From Methanococcoides orientis (GTDB taxonomy: Archaea; Halobacteriota; Methanosarcinia; Methanosarcinales; Methanosarcinaceae): 64,000 nucleotides of DNA. The stretch spans positions 1,312,685-1,376,684 of the forward strand of contig NZ_CP073710.1 of the NCBI RefSeq assembly GCF_021184045.1, given 5' to 3'. The position numbers and the translations under genes are program-made. Positions 18,309 through 28,614 of this stretch are shown one piece after another. The notes under the pieces were generated by a model. It worked only from the letters and a program-made list of their open reading frames with translations, was not told the origin of the DNA and did not search any database. How positions within the stretch are numbered: position 1 is the stretch's first letter; the number at the start of each line of letters is the position of its first letter.

Positions 18309-20507
18309 ATGAATTGGATGCAGATCCCATTAAGATCTAAACTTGTTCTTGCTGCTGTTGCAGGAGTTCTTCTTGTAATGGTACTGGCAACTTCTATCAC
18401 GATCACAACTCAGATCTTAGTACAGGAAGAGCTTACACACAAACAAGCTACTGAGATCACAAAGAGCTATGCGAACAAGTTCGATGGGGATATGCGGTCC
18501 GATCTTGCAATTGCTCGTTCTATCAGTCTTACATTGGGTGAATACAATTCATCTGATAGGGATGAGATCGACAGGGTTTTACATTCGATCCTGGAAAACA
18601 ACCCACACCTTTTGGGAACTTATGTATGCTATGAGCCAAATGCTTTTGATGGCAGGGACAATGAATTTGCGAGCATTGAAGGTTACGACAGAGAGGGCAG
18701 ATTCGCAACATACTGGAACAAGATCAACGGAAATATTCAAAAGGACCACTTGATAGATTGCGAAAGTTATGATTACTACATTTATCCAAAGGTCTTCAAA
18801 GACGATATTATCAGTGACCCATACTACTACGAAGGCGTATTCATAATCAGCTATAGTTCACCCATAATAAAAGATGGAGAGTTCATAGGAATAGCCGGAG
18901 TTGATGTCTCATTGGACTATATGGATGAGATTGTAAGCCAGGTCACAGCATTCGATACAGGATATGCCATCATGACCGGCAGTTCAGGACTTATACTCTC
19001 CCAGCCTTATAACAAGGACTGGATAGGAAATAAGACGATCTATGATTATGAGAACGAGGGTTTCTCTAAAGCAGCAGACGATATAAAGTATAAGAAAAGT
19101 GGTTATGTCAATACGATCGACCCGGTTACAGGGAAAGAGGTCGTCGTATTCTACGAACCTATCGAGTCAAAGAACTACGGATTCTTCCTCATAATTCCAA
19201 AAGATGAAATGCTTGAAGGTACTTTTGCATTAAGGGATAAACTGATCGGCATCGGCATCCTTTCAATATTCTTCACCAGTATTGCAGCATACCTTACTTC
19301 ACGAACTGTAACCGGATCCATAGACGATATTGTAAACGATTTCAAAGAAATGGCTGATTCTATCGCTGATGGAGAATTGAACATCAGAGCCAATACAAAT
19401 ATTGACGAGGATTTCAAGAAGATACCTGACGGTCTCAACAATATCCTCGACGGAGTTGTGGTTCCCATACATGAAACTACGAGGGTTGCAGTTGAACTTT
19501 CAAAAGGTCATTTGGATGCTCGATTCGAAGGTGATACCGAAGGAGAATTCAAGCAACTTGCGCAATCGATCAATTATTTTGCCAAACTATTGGATGTTAT
19601 CATAACCGAATCCAATGAAGTCCTTGTAGCGATGGAAAAAGAAGACTTTTCACGAAGAGTACATTTCCACGGACATGGTGACCTGAAAGTACTTACAGAA
19701 GGTATCGACCAAACACGCCTGGCACTACAGCAAGCAAGCATCGATCGCCAGATAGCTGAACAGGAACTTAAGGAGTATGCACGGAAACTGGAACAGTCCA
19801 ATGAGCTTAAAGACATGTTCACCGACATTATGCGCCACGATCTGTTAAACCCTGCAAGTGTCATAAAAGGATTCACTGAGCTTCTTCTTATGACCGAGGA
19901 GGACGATCAGACAAAACGATTGCTTGGGAGAATTTTGGATAGCAATAATAATCTCATTGAAATGATACAATCTGCAGCAGAGTTTGCCAAGGTGGAAAGC
20001 TCCGATGAGCTTGAACTCAAGGTACAGGATATAACCAGCATCATCGAGCATTCAATTGACATACTGACAACACAGGCCGGCAACAAGGAAATAGTTATCG
20101 AGTTCAATGAAAAGAAACCACATCATGTACTGGCCAACCCAATTATTGAAACTGTGTTCACCAACCTGATCTCAAATGCGATCAAGTACAGTCCTGAGAA
20201 AACCGAAGTTATCGTAGAGATCAAAGAAAGCGATGATCTCACAGAAATTACGATCACTGATTTTGGAGAGGGAATTAAGGATGAGCATAAAACAACTGTC
20301 TTTGATCGCTTTAAGAGAGTGAATAAAACAGGAGTAAGGGGATCAGGACTTGGGCTTGCCATCGTCAAAAGGACCATTGAGCTTCATGAAGGAGATGTTG
20401 GTGTGAGAGATAACCCTTCAGGAAAAGGTTCCGTATTCTTTGTGAAGTTAAAAAGATACGACGATGAGCACGAAGAACATAGAGATAAAACTGCCAAAAC
20501 TTATTAA
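18309..20507 (+). CDS. Sensor histidine kinase, dCache sensor with HAMP-like linkers
   Basis: This 732-aa membrane kinase has TM1 (about 10-32), an extracellular double-Cache domain (about 40-305, with YEPNAFDGRD and GIAGVDVSLDYMDEIV), TM2 (about 312-332), then HAMP-like segments (EMADSIADGELNIRA; ELSKGHLDARFEG). These are followed by a coiled coil, a HisKA-like domain with H510 (IMRHDLLNPASVIKGF) and a HATPase domain (GSGLGLAIVKR). The H-box is the variant HDLLNP rather than HELRTP. No response regulator is adjacent. The sensor half is closely similar to the protein at 56.7 kb. Ligand unknown. Confidence 0.92.
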   Translation: MNWMQIPLRSKLVLAAVAGVLLVMVLATSITITTQILVQEELTHKQATEITKSYANKFDGDMRSDLAIARSISLTLGEYNSSDRDEIDRVLHSILENNPHLLGTYVCYEPNAFDGRDNEFASIEGYDREGRFATYWNKINGNIQKDHLIDCESYDYYIYPKVFKDDIISDPYYYEGVFIISYSSPIIKDGEFIGIAGVDVSLDYMDEIVSQVTAFDTGYAIMTGSSGLILSQPYNKDWIGNKTIYDYENEGFSKAADDIKYKKSGYVNTIDPVTGKEVVVFYEPIESKNYGFFLIIPKDEMLEGTFALRDKLIGIGILSIFFTSIAAYLTSRTVTGSIDDIVNDFKEMADSIADGELNIRANTNIDEDFKKIPDGLNNILDGVVVPIHETTRVAVELSKGHLDARFEGDTEGEFKQLAQSINYFAKLLDVIITESNEVLVAMEKEDFSRRVHFHGHGDLKVLTEGIDQTRLALQQASIDRQIAEQELKEYARKLEQSNELKDMFTDIMRHDLLNPASVIKGFTELLLMTEEDDQTKRLLGRILDSNNNLIEMIQSAAEFAKVESSDELELKVQDITSIIEHSIDILTTQAGNKEIVIEFNEKKPHHVLANPIIETVFTNLISNAIKYSPEKTEVIVEIKESDDLTEITITDFGEGIKDEHKTTVFDRFKRVNKTGVRGSGLGLAIVKRTIELHEGDVGVRDNPSGKGSVFFVKLKRYDDEHEEHRDKTAKTY

Positions 20508-20655
20508 TTCGAGCAAGATCAACTTAATTATGGGATAAGTTGTAGCTATTCAAGCGGATCTCCACATAATTTGATCATCCTTTCTACGAAGATCGATGTC
20601 CTGTAACCACTAGCATTAGCTTCAACAGATAATTGACGATATGCGGGGAGATGTT

Positions 20656-22551
20656 ATGAAAGGTTTGCCAGACAAACTGCTCAACAACATGTATAAGGGA
20701 ATATGGGCTGTTGACATCAACAACAAATTCATCTATTTCAATGAAGGAATGGAAGAAATAACCGGCCTTCCACGCGATAAGATCATTGGAGCAGATCTAA
20801 ACTACTTCATGGAACTGGCACACCTCAGTGTAGGAGATGAAGGACACTTCAGGGAATTGGCACTTCGTGTAAAAGATACACTGAAACCTTCCCGTTACCA
20901 CTCATTACAATTTCTGACACCAGAAGGGAAGCTTAGTATACAGAGCGGGCATATTTTTCCAATGGTAAACGAAGATGGCAAATATTCAGGAATAATATGT
21001 ACTGTGGAAAGCTTTTCAGAGCAAAAGATCCGGGAAAAGACCTTCAAAGATATGTTAAGCTCAAAGAAAAAACTTGAAGACATCTACAAGAACAGCCCTG
21101 TAATAGCATTCCTCTGGACAGCAGAAAAGGACTGGCCGGTCGAATTCGTTTCAGATAACATATCACAGTTCGGGTACACCCCCGAAGACTTTACTTCCGG
21201 CAAGCTGATATACGGAGATATAATACACCCGGATGATCTTGATTTTGTGCGTAATGACGTGACACAGCTTGAAATTGAAGGAAGGCAGTTCTTTTCAAAG
21301 GAATACAGAATACTAACCAAATCCGGCGAAGTAAGATGGGTAGCTGAAAGGTCACTGCTTGTATTTGATGAGGAAAATAAACCATCTTATTACCAGGGCA
21401 TCATGATCGACATCACCGAGCGTAAACTCGCCGAGGAAGCCCTTCTTAAAAGCGAGAAAAAGTACAGGTTCATTTTCGAGAACTCACCACTTGGAATCTT
21501 TAATTTCGATGAAGACGCGAACATAACCCATTGTAATGACAATATTGCAAAGATCATGGGTGTGCCAAAGGACAAGATCATTGGGATGAACATGATAAGT
21601 GACATCGATGACGAGGAGATGAAAGAAGCTGTCAGGGCGATCTTCTCTAGAAAGTCCGGGCATTATGAGGGAAAGTACAGGAACCCGTTAAGCAGAAAGA
21701 CCACACCAATAAAAGCAGATTATAGCCCGAACATCTCAGATGACGGAAAACTGCTTGGTGGCGTCGGTATCGTCGAAGATATCACCGCCCGTGTAGAAGC
21801 AGAAGAAGCAATGATAAAATATGCAGAAGACCTTGCAGCTGCCAATGAGGAACTCAAGTCCCTGGACAAAATGAAGGATGAGTTCCTGTCCAACGTAAGT
21901 CATGAGCTTAAAACACCTCTTACCTCGATCAAAGGTTACACCGAACTTATCTCCGAAGAATCTCTGGGGCCATTGACAGATAAGCAGAAAGAAGTGGAAA
22001 CCACCGTACTTCGAAATGCTGAAAGACTGAAGAGACTGGTAGATTCACTACTGTACATAAGCAAAGTACACTCAGGTACCGTGAAGTACATTTTCGAACC
22101 AACGTCGATTGCCGAGATCATTGAGATGACACTTCAGGATCTGAAAATACAGATCGAGCAGAAAGGGCTTACAGTGGAGAAGAAGATCCCGGATAAACTA
22201 CCCCTGATAAATGGCGATAAGGACAAGCTCACAGATACGTTCACCAATATTGTTGACAATGCCATCAAGTTCACACCCGAAGGAGGAACACTGACCTTCG
22301 CCGTGCAAGAGGAAGAGAGATACCTGCACATCATCCTGAAGGACACCGGCATAGGCATCCCACCAGACCTTATCCCAATGCTCTTCAGGCGTTTCTACCA
22401 GATCGATGCTACAAGGAAACGCAAATACGGAGGTACCGGTCTGGGGCTGTACATCTGCAGAGAGATCGTCGCAGCCCACGACGGTAAGATATGGGCAGAG
22501 AGCGAAGGAGAGAACAAGGGAACGAGGATACATATCCAACTGCCTAAATGA
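20656..22551 (+). CDS. PAS-domain sensor histidine kinase
   Basis: This 631-aa cytoplasmic kinase has no membrane segment. It carries three PAS domains (about 10-130, 135-255 and 265-385; the boundary motifs are DITERKLAEE and DITARVEAEE), a HisKA domain with H416 (SNVSHELKTPLTSIKGY) and a HATPase domain (DTGIGIPPD, GGTGLGLYICREIV). ATG 20656 is chosen because GGGGAG lies ahead at normal spacing; ATG 20641 lacks a site. It follows the dCache kinase by ~150 bp and may act with it, but there is no receiver protein nearby. Confidence 0.93.
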   Translation: MKGLPDKLLNNMYKGIWAVDINNKFIYFNEGMEEITGLPRDKIIGADLNYFMELAHLSVGDEGHFRELALRVKDTLKPSRYHSLQFLTPEGKLSIQSGHIFPMVNEDGKYSGIICTVESFSEQKIREKTFKDMLSSKKKLEDIYKNSPVIAFLWTAEKDWPVEFVSDNISQFGYTPEDFTSGKLIYGDIIHPDDLDFVRNDVTQLEIEGRQFFSKEYRILTKSGEVRWVAERSLLVFDEENKPSYYQGIMIDITERKLAEEALLKSEKKYRFIFENSPLGIFNFDEDANITHCNDNIAKIMGVPKDKIIGMNMISDIDDEEMKEAVRAIFSRKSGHYEGKYRNPLSRKTTPIKADYSPNISDDGKLLGGVGIVEDITARVEAEEAMIKYAEDLAAANEELKSLDKMKDEFLSNVSHELKTPLTSIKGYTELISEESLGPLTDKQKEVETTVLRNAERLKRLVDSLLYISKVHSGTVKYIFEPTSIAEIIEMTLQDLKIQIEQKGLTVEKKIPDKLPLINGDKDKLTDTFTNIVDNAIKFTPEGGTLTFAVQEEERYLHIILKDTGIGIPPDLIPMLFRRFYQIDATRKRKYGGTGLGLYICREIVAAHDGKIWAESEGENKGTRIHIQLPK

Positions 22552-22744
22552 TCACAATTTTCAGCCTTAAGCTTATGATTCTTCTTATTTTACATAATCC
22601 CATTTTACCATATTTTGTTTAATATATTCTGATCAGTGGACTCCGGAATGTATGAGGGAAACCGATTCGTTTTTAAGTCTTTGTGGCATACCACGCTACA
22701 TAACCTGACAAATATATAGATAATAGATCATCCCGAGGTATTTA

Positions 22745-24220
22745 ATGAGCGATATTTTAAGAAGAGGACGACTGGCGTCCGTCCCTGATGAAGAGATCAT
22801 AGAGTACACCTCATCAATGAGCGCTGACAAATGGATATTCAATTCTGATGTCCTTGTAGACCTTGCACACACGGTCATGCTCAAAGAGAGAAATGTGATA
22901 AAAGCAGAGGACTGCCAGAAAATACTGGAAGGACTTCTGAAAATAAGAGAGGAAGGTATCGAGAAACTCGACCACACTTATGAGGATATTCACATCTCCC
23001 TTGAATCAAGGCTCATTGACATGGCAGGAGAAGATGTCGGCGGACGTATGCACTCCGGAAGGTCACGCAACGATGAGGTTGCTACCTGCATCAGACTTAC
23101 GCTCAGGGATGAACTGCTGTTGATCATGGAAGACCTGATCAACCTTCGCAACACACTGATAGATGTATCTTCAGAAAATGTCGATACTCTTATGCCGGGT
23201 TTCACCCACCTGCAGCACGCACAGCCAACCACTCTGGCACACCACCTGACAGCGCATGCAAATGCCATAGGTCGTGATTTCGAGCGTACAAGGGACTGCT
23301 ACTCACGTGTGAACATGAGCCCGCTTGGTGCTGCAGCTTTTGCATCCACAGGCTTTGATCTGGACAGAGAAAGAACAAGAATGCTCCTCGGTTTTGACGG
23401 TATCGTTGAGAACTCCATGGATGCCGTCAGCTCACGCGATTTCCTGATAGAGACAGCAGCAGTTTTCGCAAATCTCATGATAAACCTGAGCAAGATGGCC
23501 GAGGAACTTGTGATATGGTCCACCTCCGAATTCGCATTCATTGAACTGGATGACAGGTATGCATCCACTTCATCCATCATGCCACAGAAAAAGAACCCAG
23601 ACACTGCCGAACTGCTGAGAGGAAAGAGCGGTGTTGCCATCGGTTCACTCATGTCACTGTTATCAATCTGCAAAGCATTGCCGTTAAGCTATAACCGCGA
23701 CCTGCAGGAAGCAACACCGAACATCTGGCGCTCCCTGAAGACAACAAGAACATCCGTCAGAGTCATGGCCGGAATGATAGCAACCATGAAGATCAACAAG
23801 GAGAACATGGCAGGCCTGGCAACAGCAGGTTTCACAACTGCAACCGAGCTTGCAGATACCATGGTGCGTGTCTGTGACATCCCGTTCAGAACCGCACATC
23901 AGATAGTTGGCGTGCTTGCACGGGGAAATGGTGAACCTACACTTGGAGAGATCGATGCTGTCGCCCACAATGTCATTGGAGAAAGCTTAAGCGGAAGAGG
24001 ACTTACCGAGCAGATGGTAAACGAGGCACTCGACCCGATAATGAACGTCAGCAAGCGAACTGTAACAGGTGGACCATCACCGGACGCCATGCAGCAGTTA
24101 ATCAGCAATTGCAGGACAAGATCAACAGAGGATGAGAACAGCCTCAACGAACTGAAGGCTAGTGTTGACAGCGCCATGGAAGCACTTTTCAGCGTCGTAG
24201 ATGACTGCATGAGTGACTGA
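22745..24220 (+). CDS. argH: Argininosuccinate lyase
   Basis: This 491-aa member of the fumarase/aspartase superfamily splits argininosuccinate to arginine and fumarate. The signature SSIMPQKKNPD (about 276-286) with its catalytic serine is intact, and MHSGRSRNDEVAT and HLQHAQPTTLAHH match the other conserved blocks. The ATG follows a GAGGTATTTA site. argF is elsewhere in the window (48.4 kb); argG is not seen. gatD follows 46 bp downstream and could share the transcript. Confidence 0.96.
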   Translation: MSDILRRGRLASVPDEEIIEYTSSMSADKWIFNSDVLVDLAHTVMLKERNVIKAEDCQKILEGLLKIREEGIEKLDHTYEDIHISLESRLIDMAGEDVGGRMHSGRSRNDEVATCIRLTLRDELLLIMEDLINLRNTLIDVSSENVDTLMPGFTHLQHAQPTTLAHHLTAHANAIGRDFERTRDCYSRVNMSPLGAAAFASTGFDLDRERTRMLLGFDGIVENSMDAVSSRDFLIETAAVFANLMINLSKMAEELVIWSTSEFAFIELDDRYASTSSIMPQKKNPDTAELLRGKSGVAIGSLMSLLSICKALPLSYNRDLQEATPNIWRSLKTTRTSVRVMAGMIATMKINKENMAGLATAGFTTATELADTMVRVCDIPFRTAHQIVGVLARGNGEPTLGEIDAVAHNVIGESLSGRGLTEQMVNEALDPIMNVSKRTVTGGPSPDAMQQLISNCRTRSTEDENSLNELKASVDSAMEALFSVVDDCMSD

Positions 24221-24266
24221 GGAATTAGCTGAAAATTACGAACGATCATATTGATGAGGGATGATG

Positions 24267-25517
24267 ATGGAATTTGAACTTGGTGACAGAATAAGGATAG
24301 AGAAGGACGGAAATATTTACGAGGGTATCGTAATGCCAACCACTACAGATCATGTCGTGGTCAAGATGGTCAGTGGGTACAATGCAGGCATTGACCCTGA
24401 AGGCGCAACGATAACACTGCTTGAGAAAGCTGACCCGAATAAAGCAGTGAAGAAAGAGAAAGCTACAAAAGCAAAGCCATCAAAGAAACTCCCAAAGGTC
24501 ACCATCCTCTCCACCGGCGGAACGATTGCCAGCAAAGTGGACTACCGCACAGGCGCGGTCACCGCACAGTTCTCTGCTGACGATATCGTGGATGCCATCC
24601 CGGAGATCACAGAGATCGCAAACATCAGCGGAAGGGTCGTTTACAACATCCTGTCCGAGAACATGAAGACCGAATACTGGACCGAACTCGCCCAGGCTGT
24701 CGCCGAAGAGATAGAGAACGGTGCTGACGGTATCATCGTTGCCCACGGAACCGACACCATGATGTACTCCGCAGCAGCCCTGTCATTCATGCTCAAGACC
24801 CCGGTACCAATCGTCTTCGTGGGTTCCCAGCGCAGTGCTGACAGACCCAGCAGTGATAATGCAATGAATGCCATCTGTGCCACAAAGGTCGCAGTCAGTG
24901 ACATCGCCGAAGTATGCGTGGTCATGCACGACACCGCCTGCGATGACCGCTGTGCGATCCATTACGGCACTAAGGTAAGGAAGATGCACACATCCAGAAG
25001 GGATGCATTCCAGTCCATCAATTCCAATCCTATCGGCTATGTGGACTATTCTACAAAGAAGATCGAGACGGTCATGCCATACACTAAACGCGGCACCCAC
25101 GAGATCGAAGTTAAAGCCACCCTTGAACCAAAATGCGCCCTGGTGAAGTTCGTACCCGGTGCCGACTCAGATATTCTCTCATACTACATTAACTCCGGCT
25201 ACAAGGGTATCGTCATCGAAGGAACCGGGCTGGGCCATGTTTCCACGGACTGGATCCCGAACATCGAGCGTGCCACAGAAGCAGGCATCCCGGTCGTCAT
25301 GACATCACAGTGTCTCAACGGACGTGTGTGTGACCGTGTCTACGATACAGGAAGAGATATCCTTAAAGCCGGTGCAATCGAAGGCGAAGACATGCTTCCA
25401 GAGGTCGCTCTGGTGAAGCTTATGTGGGCACTTGGACAGGGCGGAGATCTGGAAGAGATTGATTCTGTTATGGCCACAAGTGTTGAGAACGAGATAACGG
25501 AGTGTACGTTGAAGTGA
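24267..25517 (+). CDS. gatD: Glu-tRNA(Gln) amidotransferase subunit D
   Basis: GatD is the asparaginase-like subunit of the archaeal GatDE amidotransferase. It frees ammonia from an amide donor so that GatE can convert Glu-tRNA(Gln) to Gln-tRNA(Gln). An N-terminal small beta-domain (about 1-75) with a lysine-rich linker precedes the asparaginase fold ([27 protein letters not shown]). Three in-frame ATGs stand at 24261-24269; the third is best spaced from GAGGG. gatE is not within the window. The GTDT and GGTIAS active-site threonines are both present. Confidence 0.95.
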   Translation: MEFELGDRIRIEKDGNIYEGIVMPTTTDHVVVKMVSGYNAGIDPEGATITLLEKADPNKAVKKEKATKAKPSKKLPKVTILSTGGTIASKVDYRTGAVTAQFSADDIVDAIPEITEIANISGRVVYNILSENMKTEYWTELAQAVAEEIENGADGIIVAHGTDTMMYSAAALSFMLKTPVPIVFVGSQRSADRPSSDNAMNAICATKVAVSDIAEVCVVMHDTACDDRCAIHYGTKVRKMHTSRRDAFQSINSNPIGYVDYSTKKIETVMPYTKRGTHEIEVKATLEPKCALVKFVPGADSDILSYYINSGYKGIVIEGTGLGHVSTDWIPNIERATEAGIPVVMTSQCLNGRVCDRVYDTGRDILKAGAIEGEDMLPEVALVKLMWALGQGGDLEEIDSVMATSVENEITECTLK

Positions 25518-25606
25518 GGGAATTGCTTCAACTGCTTATTTTTTAATGTAAATTTAATTTAAAAAGAGTATATTTGGTGCAGTTATGCACCATCCTTTTC
25601 TTAATT

Positions 25607-26101
25607 TTAGAATCTGACATCGAGGTCAGCAATAATCTGCTGTGTGGCAACGTCAATGAACTTAACATCTCTGGACTCACCAGAAAAGATGTCACTCACA
25701 TCCCCAGCGGTAATTTCAGCATCCAGGATTTCAGTTGTTCCAACTGCAAAACCGCCAATGTCAGCTTCATTGAAAATGCATATGGTTTCACCGGATTTGA
25801 ACTTCAAATCCTCATCAGTTGTCAGCAATGATACATCAACTACTTCACCGCCAACCATCATTTTGGTGTTTGTGGCAGCCAGACTAAGTTCATCTCCACC
25901 CTGATGTTTGAGCATGATAACGTTGTATCCAGTTGCTGAATCTTCAATTGCATTGACATTTGACACTGGTACTGCAGCAGGTGCTCCCATCCCAAGTGCA
26001 TACGCTGCAAGAACGGCAGCAATGATTATACCGATTGCAACCATCATGATTTCGGCAATAACTGGTGATACTGCATCTTCATTTACTTTTATGTTAAACA
26101 T
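25607..26101 (-). CDS. Archaeal class III (type IV-like) pilin
   Basis: This 164-aa protein with a short leader (MFNIKVNE) is followed by DAVSPVIAEIMMVAIGIIIAAVLAAYALGMG, the DUF1628/Pilin_N hydrophobic helix that packs in the fibre core. The leader is processed by a prepilin peptidase before assembly. The remaining ~120 residues are a beta-rich head. It is paralogous to the gene 110 bp upstream, sharing motifs such as HQGGDE, KFIDVASQQ/KFIDVATQQ and DLDVRF. No pilus motor genes are adjacent. Confidence 0.85.
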   Translation of the reverse strand: MFNIKVNEDAVSPVIAEIMMVAIGIIIAAVLAAYALGMGAPAAVPVSNVNAIEDSATGYNVIMLKHQGGDELSLAATNTKMMVGGEVVDVSLLTTDEDLKFKSGETICIFNEADIGGFAVGTTEILDAEITAGDVSDIFSGESRDVKFIDVATQQIIADLDVRF

Positions 26102-26211
26102 ATGAATAACCCCATTTTGACATAATAAAAATGATTATGTTGCTCCAATTGAAGACTTGATAGAAATAAAAGAAAAAAGAATGGTGCGATTAAGCACCAT
26201 GATTATTGAAT

Positions 26212-26697
26212 TTAGAATCTTACATCAAGGTCGCCGACCATCTGCTGGCTGGCAACGTCGATGAACTTAACGGCAAGTGTATCTCCCTGTGAAACACCTT
26301 TGACATTTTCGTCAAGTGTAGCAGCTGTCATGTTATCGCCAGTACCAAGGTAAGTAGTATTACTGTAAGTGTACAAGTACAGGACCTCTCCAGCTTCAAA
26401 CCTCAAAGAACCTTCATCTGACGTACCGAGGGTAACAGCATCGCCATTAGCGGTAATTTTTGAGGTTGTTGCATCAAGTATAACTTCATCTCCACCCTGG
26501 TGTTCAATCATTACGACACTATATGTGCTATCAGTAGTTGCACTTGCCCTAAGACTAGCCTGTGGTGCCATCTCGGACGGTCCCATTCCAAACACGAATG
26601 CTGCGATAACAGCAGCAAGGATCACAGTGATTGCGACCATCAGGATTACACCGATGACCGGAGACACTGCATCTTCATTTCTGTTCATTTTAAACAA
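26212..26697 (-). CDS. Archaeal class III (type IV-like) pilin, paralog; TTG start preferred
   Basis: This protein is about 161 aa with leader MFKMNRNE, then DAVSPVIGVILMVAITVILAAVIAA, and a head related to the neighbouring pilin. A TTG at 26697 is preferred over ATG 26688 and GTG 26712. GGAGG sits nine bases before TTG, and the resulting leader aligns residue for residue in length with that of the downstream paralog. The pair ends in the same KFIDVASQQMVGDLDVRF-like tail, suggesting recent duplication. It probably forms pseudopili or adhesion fibres with the neighbour. Confidence 0.83.
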   Translation of the reverse strand: MFKMNRNEDAVSPVIGVILMVAITVILAAVIAAFVFGMGPSEMAPQASLRASATTDSTYSVVMIEHQGGDEVILDATTSKITANGDAVTLGTSDEGSLRFEAGEVLYLYTYSNTTYLGTGDNMTAATLDENVKGVSQGDTLAVKFIDVASQQMVGDLDVRF

Positions 26698-26729
26698 ATT
26701 ATATTCCTCCACATTTATATAGACTAGGT

Positions 26730-26936
26730 TTAATTAATACTTTTCTGTTGCTTCTTCTGTACTACTTTCTCTAGCTTGTGAGTCCACATCTCATCACTCA
26801 TTTCAGTGTACTCGCACTCAAGATAGTGCTGAACCGCTGTACTCAGGGCATCCTTTGTAGAGGGTTCTTTGGTCTTCTTTTTAAGTGCATCAAGCTGTTC
26901 CTCAGTAAGTACAGTTTGTGCATGTACTATTTTCAT
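26730..26936 (-). CDS. DUF5371-like small protein
   Basis: This 68-aa lysine-rich protein (MKIVHAQTVLTEEQLDALKKK, then STKDALSTAVQHYLEC) resembles the ribbon-helix-helix-like DUF5371 family confined to methanogens; function unknown. GGAGA lies eight bases before the ATG. It is upstream of the pilin pair on the same strand, ending 33 bp before the preferred pilin start, so it may be co-transcribed and could regulate it; that is an inference from position only. TCATGAGAAC occurs at its start codon and again 28 bp upstream. Confidence 0.75.
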   Translation of the reverse strand: MKIVHAQTVLTEEQLDALKKKTKEPSTKDALSTAVQHYLECEYTEMSDEMWTHKLEKVVQKKQQKSIN

Positions 26937-27251
26937 GAGAACTGTCTCCTGATAAGATAATCATGAGAACATACACAAAACCGTTCCCATCATAATAATT
27001 ATTATAATGACATGATATATAAAACCGTTTCGCCGAAAAATATCAGAAAAATAATGCCCAATTAATAGATATGAAGAATAAATATAATAACTATTGCATA
27101 TTGCCAAACCGGCAGATAAACAAAAACAAAATCAGAAGAACAATATAAAGAGCAGGATCAAATTAGTGGGAAAACTGCAACAAAATTAGATGCAACAAAA
27201 TAAAAAATAAAAAACTCCTTTGGAAGGAGTTTTTGATCTGATATAAAGGAC
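26937..27251. other. Intergenic region between DUF5371 gene and purP, 315 bp
   Basis: Contains the DUF5371 promoter: the direct repeat TCATGAGAAC at 26933-26942 and 26961-26970, a palindromic TAATAATTATTA near 26993 and TATA-like ATATAAAA near 27016. At the purP end is a strong hairpin (27210-27234). The middle is A-rich and otherwise featureless. Confidence 0.55.
27210..27234 (-). terminator. Strong terminator hairpin for purP
   Basis: AAAAACTCCTT and AAGGAGTTTTT form an 11-bp perfect stem around a 3-nt loop, ending in a T-run on both strands, so it can act bidirectionally. It lies ~18 bp after the purP stop codon. Confidence 0.75.
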
Positions 27252-28409
27252 TTATGTGATGATCTTGTCGAGCTGACCGGACTCTATCGCACGGCGGACC
27301 TCGAGTGCTACGCGTCTTCCGGTACTCATTGGCTTGCGCCAGAGAGTGTTGCCGTATGGGTGCCCTACGGACATGTGAACGTTAGTGCCGCCACCTACCC
27401 TTGGGGCAACATCATATATGTAGAAGTTCAGGTCCTTGTCAATGCAGGTCTGGAGACAGAATGGACCGATAACTCCAGGGTCATAATATTCCTTGGATGC
27501 CTTAATGTATGCCTCTGAGAGCTTGAAAACTTCCTCAAGGAGAGATTCACGAAGTGTTGCGGAATTGTGTCCACAGACTGTGTACTCAGGAGTAAGCTGG
27601 TGCTCTGCAAGGGTCATCTGCTGTGGTGCAGGAAGCCTTACATGACCATCAAGGCTTGTCTCGAACCTCCAGTCGATACCGAGGAGCTCGGTCTTGTTCA
27701 TCTCTTCTTCTATAGGAGAGTAGAACAGATCGAAGTTGAACACAGGACCAATTATGTAGCGCTCGATCCTTGCATCTTTAAGAGCTTCTCTTGTGATAAC
27801 GCCCTGCCTGATAAGTGACTCGGATTTTTCCACGTATTCGCTGTAGGTTCCTGCTGTGAAGAAACCTCGCTCGAGCGTCTTGACCGCATGAGGGAGCTTT
27901 ACCATTACGAGCTCATCGATGTCTTCCGGATCGGCGATACGCTCAGGGAAGGGAAGACCTGCCTTTTCCAGAAGCCAGTAGTAGTCCTGGTCAAGACCTC
28001 TTTCCTCACTGCGGAGCATGTTCCTGCTACCGACCATCGGGACACGGAAGTCGTTCTCTACCGCATCGATGTCACAGTATGAGGTAAAAGACCTGTTAGG
28101 AACGAAAAGAATGTTGTCGTCAATGAGCTTCTGCTGGTTCTCCGGGCGCAGGATCTCATCGAACCTGTCATAAACAGCATAGTCATCAACGATACCGCGT
28201 ACAACATTGTTGTCAGCGTCCCTCTTGGACTTGAAGTACTCGGTGTAGGTCTTTTCACGTCCGGCCTGGCATATCGCAAAGGTCTCAAAACCTTCCTCGA
28301 TAGCGCCGTCATAAACATCCAGACCTGAATGGGAAGCAACCGCTCCGATCTTGATATTATCAGTGTAATAGCTTTCAGCAATCTCAATAATCTCTTTCCT
28401 GTCGATCAT
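27252..28409 (-). CDS. purP: Formate-dependent AICAR ligase (PurP)
   Basis: PurP makes FAICAR from AICAR, formate and ATP, the folate-independent purine step of methanogens. The 385-aa sequence has the DUF1246 N-terminal domain (GAVASHSGLDVYDGAIEEGF; ICQAGREKTY) and the DUF1297 ATP-grasp domain (VMVKLPHA, YDVAPRVGGGTNVHMSVGHP). GGAG precedes the ATG. A PurP paralog of uncertain role exists in some archaea, so this copy could be the divergent one. It is followed by a strong terminator. Confidence 0.9.
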   Translation of the reverse strand: MIDRKEIIEIAESYYTDNIKIGAVASHSGLDVYDGAIEEGFETFAICQAGREKTYTEYFKSKRDADNNVVRGIVDDYAVYDRFDEILRPENQQKLIDDNILFVPNRSFTSYCDIDAVENDFRVPMVGSRNMLRSEERGLDQDYYWLLEKAGLPFPERIADPEDIDELVMVKLPHAVKTLERGFFTAGTYSEYVEKSESLIRQGVITREALKDARIERYIIGPVFNFDLFYSPIEEEMNKTELLGIDWRFETSLDGHVRLPAPQQMTLAEHQLTPEYTVCGHNSATLRESLLEEVFKLSEAYIKASKEYYDPGVIGPFCLQTCIDKDLNFYIYDVAPRVGGGTNVHMSVGHPYGNTLWRKPMSTGRRVALEVRRAIESGQLDKIIT

Positions 28410-28524
28410 CCTTTGTTCTCCGGGTTTTTGTGATACAATAGTTAAGTGGTTATAAAAGACTTATTATCGCATATCAGATAAGTTCCTTCATTGCAATGGC
28501 AAAAACAGCGAAATTGATGAAAAC

Positions 28525-28556
28525 AAATAAAGAAAAAGAAAAAAATTTCAAAAATG
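28525..28556 (-). terminator. Oligo-T tract downstream of the SpoIIM-like gene
   Basis: On the minus strand this stretch is a long T-rich run (plus-strand AAATAAAGAAAAAGAAAAAA). It starts ~60 bp after the stop, the usual form of archaeal intrinsic termination without a hairpin. Confidence 0.4.
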
Positions 28557-28614
28557 CAATAAGTTGCAAAACAGCTCACTACGAAAAACGCCCGGAAAGC
28601 AACTCAAGATATGA

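Noticed and set aside
26993-27004. TAATAATTATTA palindrome as an operator
   Set aside because: Short AT-only palindromes are expected by chance in this AT-rich spacer; no supporting position relative to a TATA box.
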